A stretch of 54,135 bases of DNA from Cytophagales bacterium (GTDB taxonomy: Bacteria; Bacteroidota; Bacteroidia; Cytophagales; Thermoflexibacteraceae): positions 1 to 54,135 of the forward strand of contig REAZ01000029.1 in NCBI GenBank assembly GCA_004294445.1, given 5' to 3'. This document shows, piece by piece, positions 44,702 through 52,085 of the stretch (position 1 is the stretch's first letter; every line of letters begins with the position of its first letter). The notes beneath the pieces were generated by a model, which did no database searches, had not been told where the DNA came from, and worked only from the letters and a program-made list of their open reading frames with translations. The position numbers and the translations under genes were made by a program.

Positions 44702-44785
44702 ATGACAACCATTATTTTAATAGGGGTAGGCGTTTTGTGCTTTTACCTTTTTTTCAAATCCATAGACTTTTTTGATAAGATATGA
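44702..44785 (+). CDS. 27-residue single-helix membrane peptide, coupled to kdpF
   Basis: The frame reads MTTIILIGVGVLCFYLFFKS then IDFFDKI, a single hydrophobic helix with a short acidic tail. Its TGA (44783-44785) overlaps the kdpF ATG, so translation of the two would be coupled. The overlap and a spacing of about 30 bases from the candidate promoter suggest it is a real gene. I do not recognise it. A role in Kdp assembly or regulation, like that of KdpF, is a guess. Confidence 0.5.
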   Translation: MTTIILIGVGVLCFYLFFKSIDFFDKI

Positions 44786-44862
44786 TGACAGTTTTATTTT
44801 TTATCGCCATGATGGTTTTTGGCTATATGTGTTATGTACTCCTTAAACCCGAAAAATTTTAA
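44782..44862 (+). CDS. kdpF: KdpF small subunit of the Kdp potassium ATPase
   Basis: The 26-residue peptide (25 if the second ATG at 44785 is used) reads as one helix ending VLLKPEKF, the KdpF hallmark. KdpF stabilises the KdpABC complex at the lipid interface. It overlaps the upstream 27-residue peptide and ends 5 bases before kdpA. Confidence 0.85.
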   Translation: MMTVLFFIAMMVFGYMCYVLLKPEKF

Positions 44863-44867
44863 CAAAA

Positions 44868-46634
44868 ATGAATACAGAAATTTTAGGTATTATTTTCATG
44901 TTCGTAGCGGTAGTGCTATTGGCTATTCCTTTGGGAAAGTACATTGCTCGTATCTACGCTGGCGAAAGCACTTGGTCAGATTTCATGCAACCGCTTGAAA
45001 ATCTGTTTTTTAAAATAAGTGGTATTGATGCTCGAAAGGAAATGACTTGGAAAGAGCATTTGCTTGCCCTGCTCACTATCAACCTATTGTGGTTCTTTTG
45101 GGCAATGCTATTGCTGATGACGCAAGAGTTTCATGGCGCACTGAACCCCGATGGCAATCCATCGATGAGTCCCGATTTGGCGTTCAATACCGCCATTAGT
45201 TTCTTGGTAAACTGCAATTTGCAACACTATTCAGGCGAAACGGGCTTGTCTTATCTTTCGCAGTTGGCTTGTATGACTTTCTTGCAGTTTGTAACCGCAG
45301 GAACGGGCATGGCGGCTTGTGCGGTGGTTTTTAATGCGATGCGCCCCACCCAAACCCTCCCCCAAGGAGAGGGCTTAAAAACTCCCTTCTCCTATGGGGA
45401 AGGGGAAGGGGTTGGGGCAAAAATTAGGCTTCTTGGCAACTTTTTTAATTATTTTCTCAAGTCATGCACACGCATTTTGTTGCCTATTTCTATAGTGATG
45501 GCAGTTTTGTTAGCTTTCAACGGAACGCCTATGAATTTTGAGGGAAAAGCTGAAATAACGACTTTGGAAGGTATCACTCAACAGATTTCGAGAGGTCCCG
45601 CTGCCGCTATGATTGCGATTAAGCAGTTAGGCACAAACGGAGGTGGTTACTTTGGCGTAAACTCTGCGCACCCTTTGGAAAATCCAAATTACTTTACAAA
45701 TATGGTAGAGTGCATGGCTATTTTCCTGATACCTATTGCCATGATTTTCGCTTTGGGTAATTATTTGAATAGCAAGAAGTTAGCTTATACTATTTTTGGT
45801 GTAATGACTTTTGGTTATTTATGTTTACAAATTCCTGCGGTATATTATGAGATGAGTGGCAACCCCGCTATTGCTCAAATGGGTATTAATCAGGACTTTG
45901 GCAGCATGGAAGGCAAGGAAATTCGCTTTGGTTCGGCAGCTTCTGCCTACTGGGCTATCAATACCACTGTAACTTCCAATGGTTCGGTAAATGCGATGCA
46001 CGATAGCCTTACGCCGATGTCTGGGGCAATGGCTTTGTTGGGTATGATGGTCAATGCGTTTTATGGTGGCGTGGGCGTAGGTTTTCTTAACTTCTACATT
46101 TTCATCATTTTAGCGGTGTTCATTTCAGGCTTGATGGTGGGGAGAACGCCCGAATTTTTGGGTAAAAAAATAGAAGCCTCCGAAATAAAAATAGCGGTCA
46201 TTATTACCTTGTTGCACCCATTTTTAATCTTGACAGGAACAGCTTTGGCTTCTTTTGTCATTGCGAATGACCCTTCGGTGGGCTGGCTGAACAACCCAAG
46301 TTTTCATGGTTTTTCAGAAATGCTGTACGAATTTACGTCATCTGCGGCAAACAATGGTTCGGGCTTCGAAGGCTTGGGCGATAATACGCCTTTTTGGAAT
46401 ATTTCTACAGGTATCGTTCTGATTTTGAGCCGCTACCTGCCCATTATCGCACCTTTGGCGATTGCAGGTTTGCTGGCACGCAAAAAGTATATTCCCGCAG
46501 GGGCAGGTACGCTGCAAACGGACACGCTGACTTTTGCGGTCATGGTTTTCGCTGTCATTGCGATTGTGGCGGCATTGGCATTTTTCCCTGCCTTGGTTTT
46601 GGGTCCGCTTGCCGAATATTTTATCATTTACTAA
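44868..46634 (+). CDS. kdpA: KdpA, potassium-binding channel subunit
   Basis: The 588-residue protein has about 10 transmembrane helices and selectivity-filter-type loops such as NTAISFLVNCNLQHYSGE, GTNGGGYFGVNSAHPLENP and SAANNGSGFEG. It is the channel-like subunit that takes up potassium for KdpB to pump. A stretch at residues about 159-186 (RPTQTLPQGEG... to ...GEGEGVGAKI) has no counterpart in other KdpA proteins; it is encoded by a palindromic repeat (45341-45420) and lies in a loop. The reading frame stays open through it, so the gene may still work. It starts 5 bases after kdpF. Confidence 0.95.
   Translation: MNTEILGIIFMFVAVVLLAIPLGKYIARIYAGESTWSDFMQPLENLFFKISGIDARKEMTWKEHLLALLTINLLWFFWAMLLLMTQEFHGALNPDGNPSMSPDLAFNTAISFLVNCNLQHYSGETGLSYLSQLACMTFLQFVTAGTGMAACAVVFNAMRPTQTLPQGEGLKTPFSYGEGEGVGAKIRLLGNFFNYFLKSCTRILLPISIVMAVLLAFNGTPMNFEGKAEITTLEGITQQISRGPAAAMIAIKQLGTNGGGYFGVNSAHPLENPNYFTNMVECMAIFLIPIAMIFALGNYLNSKKLAYTIFGVMTFGYLCLQIPAVYYEMSGNPAIAQMGINQDFGSMEGKEIRFGSAASAYWAINTTVTSNGSVNAMHDSLTPMSGAMALLGMMVNAFYGGVGVGFLNFYIFIILAVFISGLMVGRTPEFLGKKIEASEIKIAVIITLLHPFLILTGTALASFVIANDPSVGWLNNPSFHGFSEMLYEFTSSAANNGSGFEGLGDNTPFWNISTGIVLILSRYLPIIAPLAIAGLLARKKYIPAGAGTLQTDTLTFAVMVFAVIAIVAALAFFPALVLGPLAEYFIIY
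45341..45420. repeat. Palindromic repeat inserted in frame in kdpA
   Basis: Starting GCGCCCCACCCAAACCCTCC and ending GGGAAGGGGTTGGGGCAA, this GC-rich imperfect inverted repeat folds back on itself. Both arms read GCCCCA(A)CCC... on opposite strands. It resembles the intergenic element at 119-175 (CCCCAACCCC, GGGGAAGGG). It encodes about 27 residues in kdpA. Confidence 0.75.
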
Positions 46635-46703
46635 GTGATGTGCTTTGCTTTTCATGTGAAAACAAACGAAAAGTGGGCTAATACCAATTTATTAATCAAA
46701 AAA

Positions 46704-48743
46704 ATGAAGAACGATAATTCTCTTTTTCAAAAACAATTAGCACAAGAGGCTCTCAAACAGTCTTTTATCAAATTGAACCCCAAAATTATGTTTCGCAACT
46801 CGGTGATGTTTACCGTAGAAATCGGAACAGTAGTGATGTTGCTTATCATTATTTACATTGCTATTTCTGGTGATAAAAACCAAGGTAGTTTGGCTTATAA
46901 TATCGTGGTTTTCATTGTGTTATTCCTTACTTTGCTCTTTGCAAACTTTGCCGAAGCCATCGCCGAAGCAAGAGGCAAAGCGCAGGCAGATAGCTTGCGA
47001 AAAACCAGAGAAGAAACGCCTGCAAACTTGGTATTGGCAAACGGTACTATCCAACAAATATCTTCGGCACAGCTCAAAAAAGATGATATTTTCTTAGTCC
47101 GAACAGGCGAACTGATACCCTCCGATGGCGAAATTATCGAGGGCATTGCTACCATAGACGAAAGTGCTATCACAGGCGAATCCGCACCCGTCATTCGGGA
47201 GGCAGGCGGCGACCGTTCCAGCGTAACGGGCGGTACAAAAGTACTTTCTGACAAAATAAAAGTCATGGTAACAGTGCAGCCCGGAGAAAGTTTTTTGGAT
47301 AAAATGATTGCTTTGGTAGAGGGCGCAAGTCGGCAGAAAACACCCAATGAAATTGCGCTGACTATTCTTTTGGCAGGTTTTACCTTAGTTTTTATCATTG
47401 TTTGTATTACGCTGTATCCTTTTGCGCTTTATGCCAAAACTACCATCACCGTTGCCGCTTTTATTTCGCTTTTTGTCTGCCTCATTCCCACTACTATTGG
47501 CGGTTTACTATCTGCCATAGGCATTGCGGGCATGGACAGGGCGTTGCGGGCAAATGTGATAACTAAATCGGGGCGAGCTGTAGAAACGGCGGGTGATATT
47601 GATGTGCTTTTGTTAGATAAAACAGGGACAATTACGATTGGCAATAGAAAAGCGACTAATTTTCACACCTTTAACGGTACGTCGAGACAAGATTTTATCA
47701 ATAGTGCGGTGCTAAGTTCTTGGGACGATGAAACGCCCGAAGGGAAATCCATCATCGAATTAGCTAAAAATCAGATAGATATGCAGCTACTCAATAAGCA
47801 GGTCGAAAGTGCCAAGTTTATCAAATTTACCGCAGAAACTCGCAGCAGTGGCGTAGATTTGAAGCAGGGCAAACGCATTCGCAAGGGGGCATTGGACTCT
47901 ATCAAAGATATTTGCCAAAAGGCAGGAAACGCATTCCCAGAGGAAGTCATGGATAGGGTAAAGCAAATTTCTTCGAATGGTGGTACGCCTTTGGTCGTGA
48001 GCGAAAATGAAGTAGTCGTAGGGGTGATAGAACTCCAAGATATTATCAAAACGGGTATCAAAGAACGCTTTGAACGATTGAGAAAAATGGGCGTAAAAAC
48101 GGTCATGGTTACAGGAGATAACCCTATGACTGCCAAATATATAGCTGAAAAATCTGGAGTTGATGACTTCATTGCGGAGGCAAAACCCGAAGACAAAATG
48201 AACTATATCAAAAAAGAGCAACAGCAGGGCAAATTGGTGGCTATGATGGGGGACGGTACAAATGACGCACCCGCTTTGGCACAAGCAGACGTAGGCGTGG
48301 CGATGAATAGCGGTACGCAAGCAGCAAAAGAGGCAAGTAATATGGTCGATTTGGACAACGACCCTACCAAACTTATTGAAATTGTGGAGATTGGCAAGCA
48401 ACTCCTGATGACGAGGGGAACGCTGACTACTTTCTCCATTGCCAATGACGTTGCGAAGTATTTTGCTATCGTGCCTGCGCTATTTATCAATGCGATACCT
48501 GCCTTGCAAGCCCTGAATATCATGCAGTTAGCAAGTCCTGAAAGTGCTATTTTGTCGGCGGTCATTTTCAATGCCATTATTATTCCGATGCTCATTCCTT
48601 TGGCTATCAAGGGCGTAGCTTACAAGCCAATAGGGGCAAGTGCCTTGCTTATCAGGAACTTAGTGATTTATGGCTTGGGTGGTGTCATTGTTCCTTTTAT
48701 CGGTATCAAAGCGATTGATATGCTTGTTAGCTTTTTTATGTAA
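46704..48743 (+). CDS. kdpB: KdpB, catalytic P-type ATPase subunit
   Basis: The 679-residue protein is a P-type ATPase. It has the phosphorylation motif DKTGTITIGNR, the actuator motif AITGESAPV, the hinge GDGTNDAPALAQADVG, and the KdpB-specific TPNEIALTILLAGFTLVF. It hydrolyses ATP to drive potassium import through KdpA. The start at 46704 (MKNDNSLFQKQ) is preferred. The frame beginning with GTG at 46635 would add a leader not seen in KdpB. It starts 69 bases after kdpA and is followed by an unexpected antisense gene before kdpC. Confidence 0.97.
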   Translation: MKNDNSLFQKQLAQEALKQSFIKLNPKIMFRNSVMFTVEIGTVVMLLIIIYIAISGDKNQGSLAYNIVVFIVLFLTLLFANFAEAIAEARGKAQADSLRKTREETPANLVLANGTIQQISSAQLKKDDIFLVRTGELIPSDGEIIEGIATIDESAITGESAPVIREAGGDRSSVTGGTKVLSDKIKVMVTVQPGESFLDKMIALVEGASRQKTPNEIALTILLAGFTLVFIIVCITLYPFALYAKTTITVAAFISLFVCLIPTTIGGLLSAIGIAGMDRALRANVITKSGRAVETAGDIDVLLLDKTGTITIGNRKATNFHTFNGTSRQDFINSAVLSSWDDETPEGKSIIELAKNQIDMQLLNKQVESAKFIKFTAETRSSGVDLKQGKRIRKGALDSIKDICQKAGNAFPEEVMDRVKQISSNGGTPLVVSENEVVVGVIELQDIIKTGIKERFERLRKMGVKTVMVTGDNPMTAKYIAEKSGVDDFIAEAKPEDKMNYIKKEQQQGKLVAMMGDGTNDAPALAQADVGVAMNSGTQAAKEASNMVDLDNDPTKLIEIVEIGKQLLMTRGTLTTFSIANDVAKYFAIVPALFINAIPALQALNIMQLASPESAILSAVIFNAIIIPMLIPLAIKGVAYKPIGASALLIRNLVIYGLGGVIVPFIGIKAIDMLVSFFM

Positions 48744-48913
48744 TCATTTCTAAATCTGTTAGGGGCTGCATAGGTAGGCATTTTATCTGTGTTTATTGGT
48801 AAAATCCGTTTTTTCAGTGTTTACAAACACTAATAGTTACAGAATACACAGATTTTATAGATAAATTTCACGCCTAAAGGCGTTTCGGCGAGAGATGACG
48901 AGGGCGGTATTTT
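48744..48913. repeat. Repeat-rich gap after kdpB
   Basis: ACGCCTAAAGGCGT (48870-48883) is a small perfect palindrome. A related one, AACCCTAAAGGGTT (48927-48940), lies just inside the next gene; both share CCTAAAGG. An ATCTGTGT/ACACAGAT inverted pair also occurs here. These look like copies of dispersed intergenic repeats. No gene was seen. Confidence 0.45.
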
Positions 48914-49174
48914 CTACAAAGATACCAACCCTAAAGGGTTTAACTGAAGGGAGTTAGAAAAAGATAAAAATTCATCAAAAGAAAAAGAAACCAAATTGCG
49001 GTTATTTTCTATATCGTCGATAGATTTTTCTAATCGTTCAAAGTAAGCCTTTTGGGGCAGAGAATTTTTAAGTGTTATGGTAATTTCCACATTATCATCT
49101 CCTTGAATTAGCATTTTTAATTTTTGTAAGGCGATTTCTAATTCAGAAGGTTTTAATTTAATGACTGTTTCCAT
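48914..49174 (-). CDS. Small hypothetical protein, possibly an orphan antitoxin
   Basis: The 86-residue protein starts at the ATG at 49174 (METVIKLKPSELEIALQKLK). It is charged and mostly helical, with ...EITITLKNSLPQKAYFERLE and FSFDEFLSFSNS. The style resembles small Bacteroidota antitoxins that end in a 'S-x-D/E-x-F-L' tail, but no toxin lies beside it. Its last residues (NPLGLVSL) come from the palindromic repeat at 48927-48940. It is transcribed against the kdp operon, inside it, between kdpB and kdpC. The start could also be at 49198. Confidence 0.45.
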   Translation of the reverse strand: METVIKLKPSELEIALQKLKMLIQGDDNVEITITLKNSLPQKAYFERLEKSIDDIENNRNLVSFSFDEFLSFSNSLQLNPLGLVSL

Positions 49175-49234
49175 AGAATTTAAAATTTGAAACTGCAATT
49201 TACAATTTATAACTCATAATTTATCATTAAACAA

Positions 49235-49765
49235 ATGAAAACTTACTTATTTCCAGCACTCAAATTGACCTTTTTGTGCATTATTTTATTCGTTGTCGTT
49301 TACCCTTCCCTGATTTGGGCTGTAGCGCAACTTTCAGAAAATCAAGGGAAAGGCGATTTGCAAAACGTAGGACAGGCTTTTACTCAAGACAAATATTTTC
49401 AAACTCGCCCCTCAGCAGTAAGCTATAACGGTGGCGGTTCAGGCGGCTCAAATAAGGGTATTGCCAACGCCGATTACCTCAAAGAAGTGCAAGCAAGGAT
49501 AGATACTTTTTTGGTGCATAACCCTGATATTCAGAAGGCTGCAATTCCTTCTGACTTAGTAACTGCTTCGGGAAGCGGACTTGACCCACACATTTCTCCA
49601 CAGGCAGCCTTAGTACAGGTAAAGCGCATTGCCAAAATTCGCAAAATAGATGAACAAAAATTGATTGAATTGGTGAATCAGCATATAGAAAAACCCTTAT
49701 TTGGGTTATTTGGAACTGCAAAAGTTCATGTTTTAAAGCTAAATTTGGCTTTGGATAAAATGTAA
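49235..49765 (+). CDS. kdpC: KdpC, accessory subunit
   Basis: The 176-residue protein has an N-terminal membrane helix (LTFLCIILFVVVYPSLIWAV) and the KdpC signature SNKGIANADYL... with DLVTASGSGLDPHISPQAAL. KdpC helps KdpB bind ATP within KdpFABC. It starts 491 bases after kdpB, a much larger gap than usual because of the antisense gene. The porin follows 46 bases later. Confidence 0.95.
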   Translation: MKTYLFPALKLTFLCIILFVVVYPSLIWAVAQLSENQGKGDLQNVGQAFTQDKYFQTRPSAVSYNGGGSGGSNKGIANADYLKEVQARIDTFLVHNPDIQKAAIPSDLVTASGSGLDPHISPQAALVQVKRIAKIRKIDEQKLIELVNQHIEKPLFGLFGTAKVHVLKLNLALDKM

Positions 49766-49811
49766 TTTAAACAAGGTCTGCACCAAAGGTCTGACCGTAA
49801 AATAAAAAAAA

Positions 49812-50945
49812 ATGAAAATCACACGCATTATCAGCAAACTAATATTTTTTTTCTCACTCAGTATTCTGATTAACAGCAACTTACACGCCCAAGTAACAAA
49901 TACCGCTACTATGGACACTACAGACGTAAATCGGAAGGGGAAATTTGTAGTGGAGGGCTATTTAGATGCTTATTACGGTTATGATTTTAGCAAGCCAAGT
50001 GGGAACGAAAGACCTTACTTTGTTTCGATGGCTCGGCACAACGAGATGAATATCAACTTGGCATATATTTCTGTGAAGTATGCTTCACCAAGAATAAGGG
50101 CAAAGTTTGTTCCCGGTTTTGGTTCGTATATTAATGCAAACTATGCGCTGGAGCAAGGTTCGTTACGGAATATTGTAGAGGGAAATGTTGGTGTTAAGCT
50201 GTTCAAAGACAAGGAGATATGGCTTGATGTAGGCGTGTTGGGTTCGCCCTATACCAATGAGTCGGCGATTTCGAAAGACCACCTGATGTATAGTCGTTCT
50301 TTTGCACCCGAATACGTGCCTTACTATCTTTCTGGCGCAAAGTTGAGTATTCCTTTGGGTAAAAAATTGAATTTTTACTTTTATTTACTCAACGGTTGGC
50401 AGCAAATCAAAGACGTAAACGACAGTAAATCAATAGGAACGCAGTTAGAATATCGCCCGAATGACAATTTGTTGATAAATTGGGATACTTATGTAGGAAA
50501 TGAAAACTCAGAAACTCGACCTAATTTTGGAACTCGCTATTTTACAGATATTTATTTTATCTATAGTAAAGGCAAATTTTCGGGAACTTCGTGTTTTTAT
50601 GTGGGCTTGCAAGAAACTAAAAATACGCAGGGAATTATGGAAAACCAATTTTGGTACAATGCCAACATCATAGGAAAGTATAATTTTACGCCCAAATTTT
50701 CACTTTCAGGGCGTTTGGAATACTTTGACGACCAAAAAAGTGTGCAAATTTCACCTATAAATCCTGTAAATGGTTTTTCTTCGTCAAGTGCTTCCCTGTG
50801 CCTGAATTATGCGATAGAAGAAAATGTACTTTTTCGCTTAGAAAGTCGTAGCTTTTTTTCAAGCAAAGACGTTTATAAAAATGCAGACGGTAATCCTTTG
50901 AAAAACAGTCAGTTATTAATTGGAAGTGTAACAATTTGGTTTTAG
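49812..50945 (+). CDS. Outer-membrane beta-barrel porin (BBP2-like)
   Basis: The 377-residue protein has a signal peptide (1-26, ending LHAQ) and a run of amphipathic strands with many aromatic residues, ending in the terminal Phe of outer-membrane barrels (IGSVTIWF). It fits the BBP2/OmpL-like family (PF07642) that is often found next to kdp genes in Bacteroidota. It may let potassium or other small solutes through the outer membrane, but selectivity cannot be read from sequence. It starts 46 bases after kdpC and 10 bases before the KdpD-type gene. Confidence 0.85.
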   Translation: MKITRIISKLIFFFSLSILINSNLHAQVTNTATMDTTDVNRKGKFVVEGYLDAYYGYDFSKPSGNERPYFVSMARHNEMNINLAYISVKYASPRIRAKFVPGFGSYINANYALEQGSLRNIVEGNVGVKLFKDKEIWLDVGVLGSPYTNESAISKDHLMYSRSFAPEYVPYYLSGAKLSIPLGKKLNFYFYLLNGWQQIKDVNDSKSIGTQLEYRPNDNLLINWDTYVGNENSETRPNFGTRYFTDIYFIYSKGKFSGTSCFYVGLQETKNTQGIMENQFWYNANIIGKYNFTPKFSLSGRLEYFDDQKSVQISPINPVNGFSSSSASLCLNYAIEENVLFRLESRSFFSSKDVYKNADGNPLKNSQLLIGSVTIWF

Positions 50946-50955
50946 AAAAGATTTT

Positions 50956-52083
50956 ATGACCCAAGATAAAAATGCAGAAAAATTTTTAGAACTTATCAAA
51001 AAATCCCATCGGGGCAAGTTCAAGATTTATATTGGCATGAGTGCGGGGGTAGGCAAAACCTTCCGTATGCTCCAAGAGGCGCACAGCTTGCTCAAAAATG
51101 GCATAGACGTAAAAATTGGGTTCGTAGAAACGCACCAAAGGGCAGAAACTCATGCTTTGCTCGAAGGTTTGCCTATTATTCCACGCAAAAAGATTTTTTA
51201 TAAGGGGAAAGAATTGGAGGAGATGGACTTGCAAGCGGTGCTGAATGTGCGCCCACAGATAGTGATAGTAGATGAGCTGGCGCATACCAATATTCCGAGT
51301 TCGAAAAATGAAAAGCGTTGGCAGGACGTAGATGATTTGCTCGAAGCGGGCATCAATGTGATTAGTGCGGTCAATATTCAGCATTTGGAGAGCCTCCACG
51401 AGCAAATCGAGCATATTACAGGCATTGATATTTCTGAAAGAATCCCCGATACAGCCCTGCAAATGGCTGATGAAGTGGTAAATATAGACCTTACGGCAGA
51501 CGAACTCATCACGCGCCTCAAAGAAGGAAAAATCTACGACCAAGCCAAAGTACATACCGCACTTAAGCATTTTTTTCAATCCGATAAAATATTGCAGTTA
51601 AGGGAGTTAGCACTCAAAGAAGTGGCGCAGCAGTTAGATACAAAGATTGAAAAGGAGATTTATAGCCCTAATAAACTGCCCAATGAAAGAGTGCTGGCTT
51701 GCGTGAGTTCGAACACCGAAAAAGCCCAAAAGGTCATCAGAAAAGCTGCCCGCCTCACTTCTTACTATGACTATGACGACAATTGGTTTGCGCTTTATGT
51801 GCAACAAAAAAAGGAAAACCCCAATACGATAGAGCTTTCCAAACAGCGACATTTGATTAATAATTTCAAGTTAGCCACAGAGTTAGGAGCGGAAGTGCTG
51901 ACCGTAGAAGCTGAAGATATTGCCGAAGCAATATTTAATACTGCCATCGAAAAAGGGGCAACGCTGATAGTGATGGGCGAGCCAAAATTTAGTGTACTAA
52001 GCCACTTTTTAAACTTGGATATTTTTTATAAATTGACAAAAAAAATAGCTACTACGGACATAGATTTATTAGTAATTTCCTGA
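50956..52083 (+). CDS. kdpD: KdpD N-terminal sensor half (KdpD and Usp domains, no kinase)
   Basis: The 375-residue protein has the KdpD domain with Walker A (GMSAGVGKTFRMLQEA) and VDELAHTNIP, then a universal-stress-protein domain (NERVLACVSSNTEKAQKVIR to ATLIVMGEPKF). It stops there: the membrane helices, GAF, dimerisation and ATPase parts of full KdpD (about 890 residues) are missing. In complete KdpD this part senses potassium and turgor signals and controls the kinase. Here it probably acts in trans on the kinase encoded directly after it. The stop is 2 bases before the next ATG. Confidence 0.88.
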   Translation: MTQDKNAEKFLELIKKSHRGKFKIYIGMSAGVGKTFRMLQEAHSLLKNGIDVKIGFVETHQRAETHALLEGLPIIPRKKIFYKGKELEEMDLQAVLNVRPQIVIVDELAHTNIPSSKNEKRWQDVDDLLEAGINVISAVNIQHLESLHEQIEHITGIDISERIPDTALQMADEVVNIDLTADELITRLKEGKIYDQAKVHTALKHFFQSDKILQLRELALKEVAQQLDTKIEKEIYSPNKLPNERVLACVSSNTEKAQKVIRKAARLTSYYDYDDNWFALYVQQKKENPNTIELSKQRHLINNFKLATELGAEVLTVEAEDIAEAIFNTAIEKGATLIVMGEPKFSVLSHFLNLDIFYKLTKKIATTDIDLLVIS

Positions 52084-52085
52084 TA

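Noticed and set aside
46895..48610. Long minus-strand open frames opposite kdpB (up to 204 residues)
   Set aside because: They lie wholly opposite a well-conserved P-type ATPase, have no recognisable domains, and read as codon shadows of kdpB.
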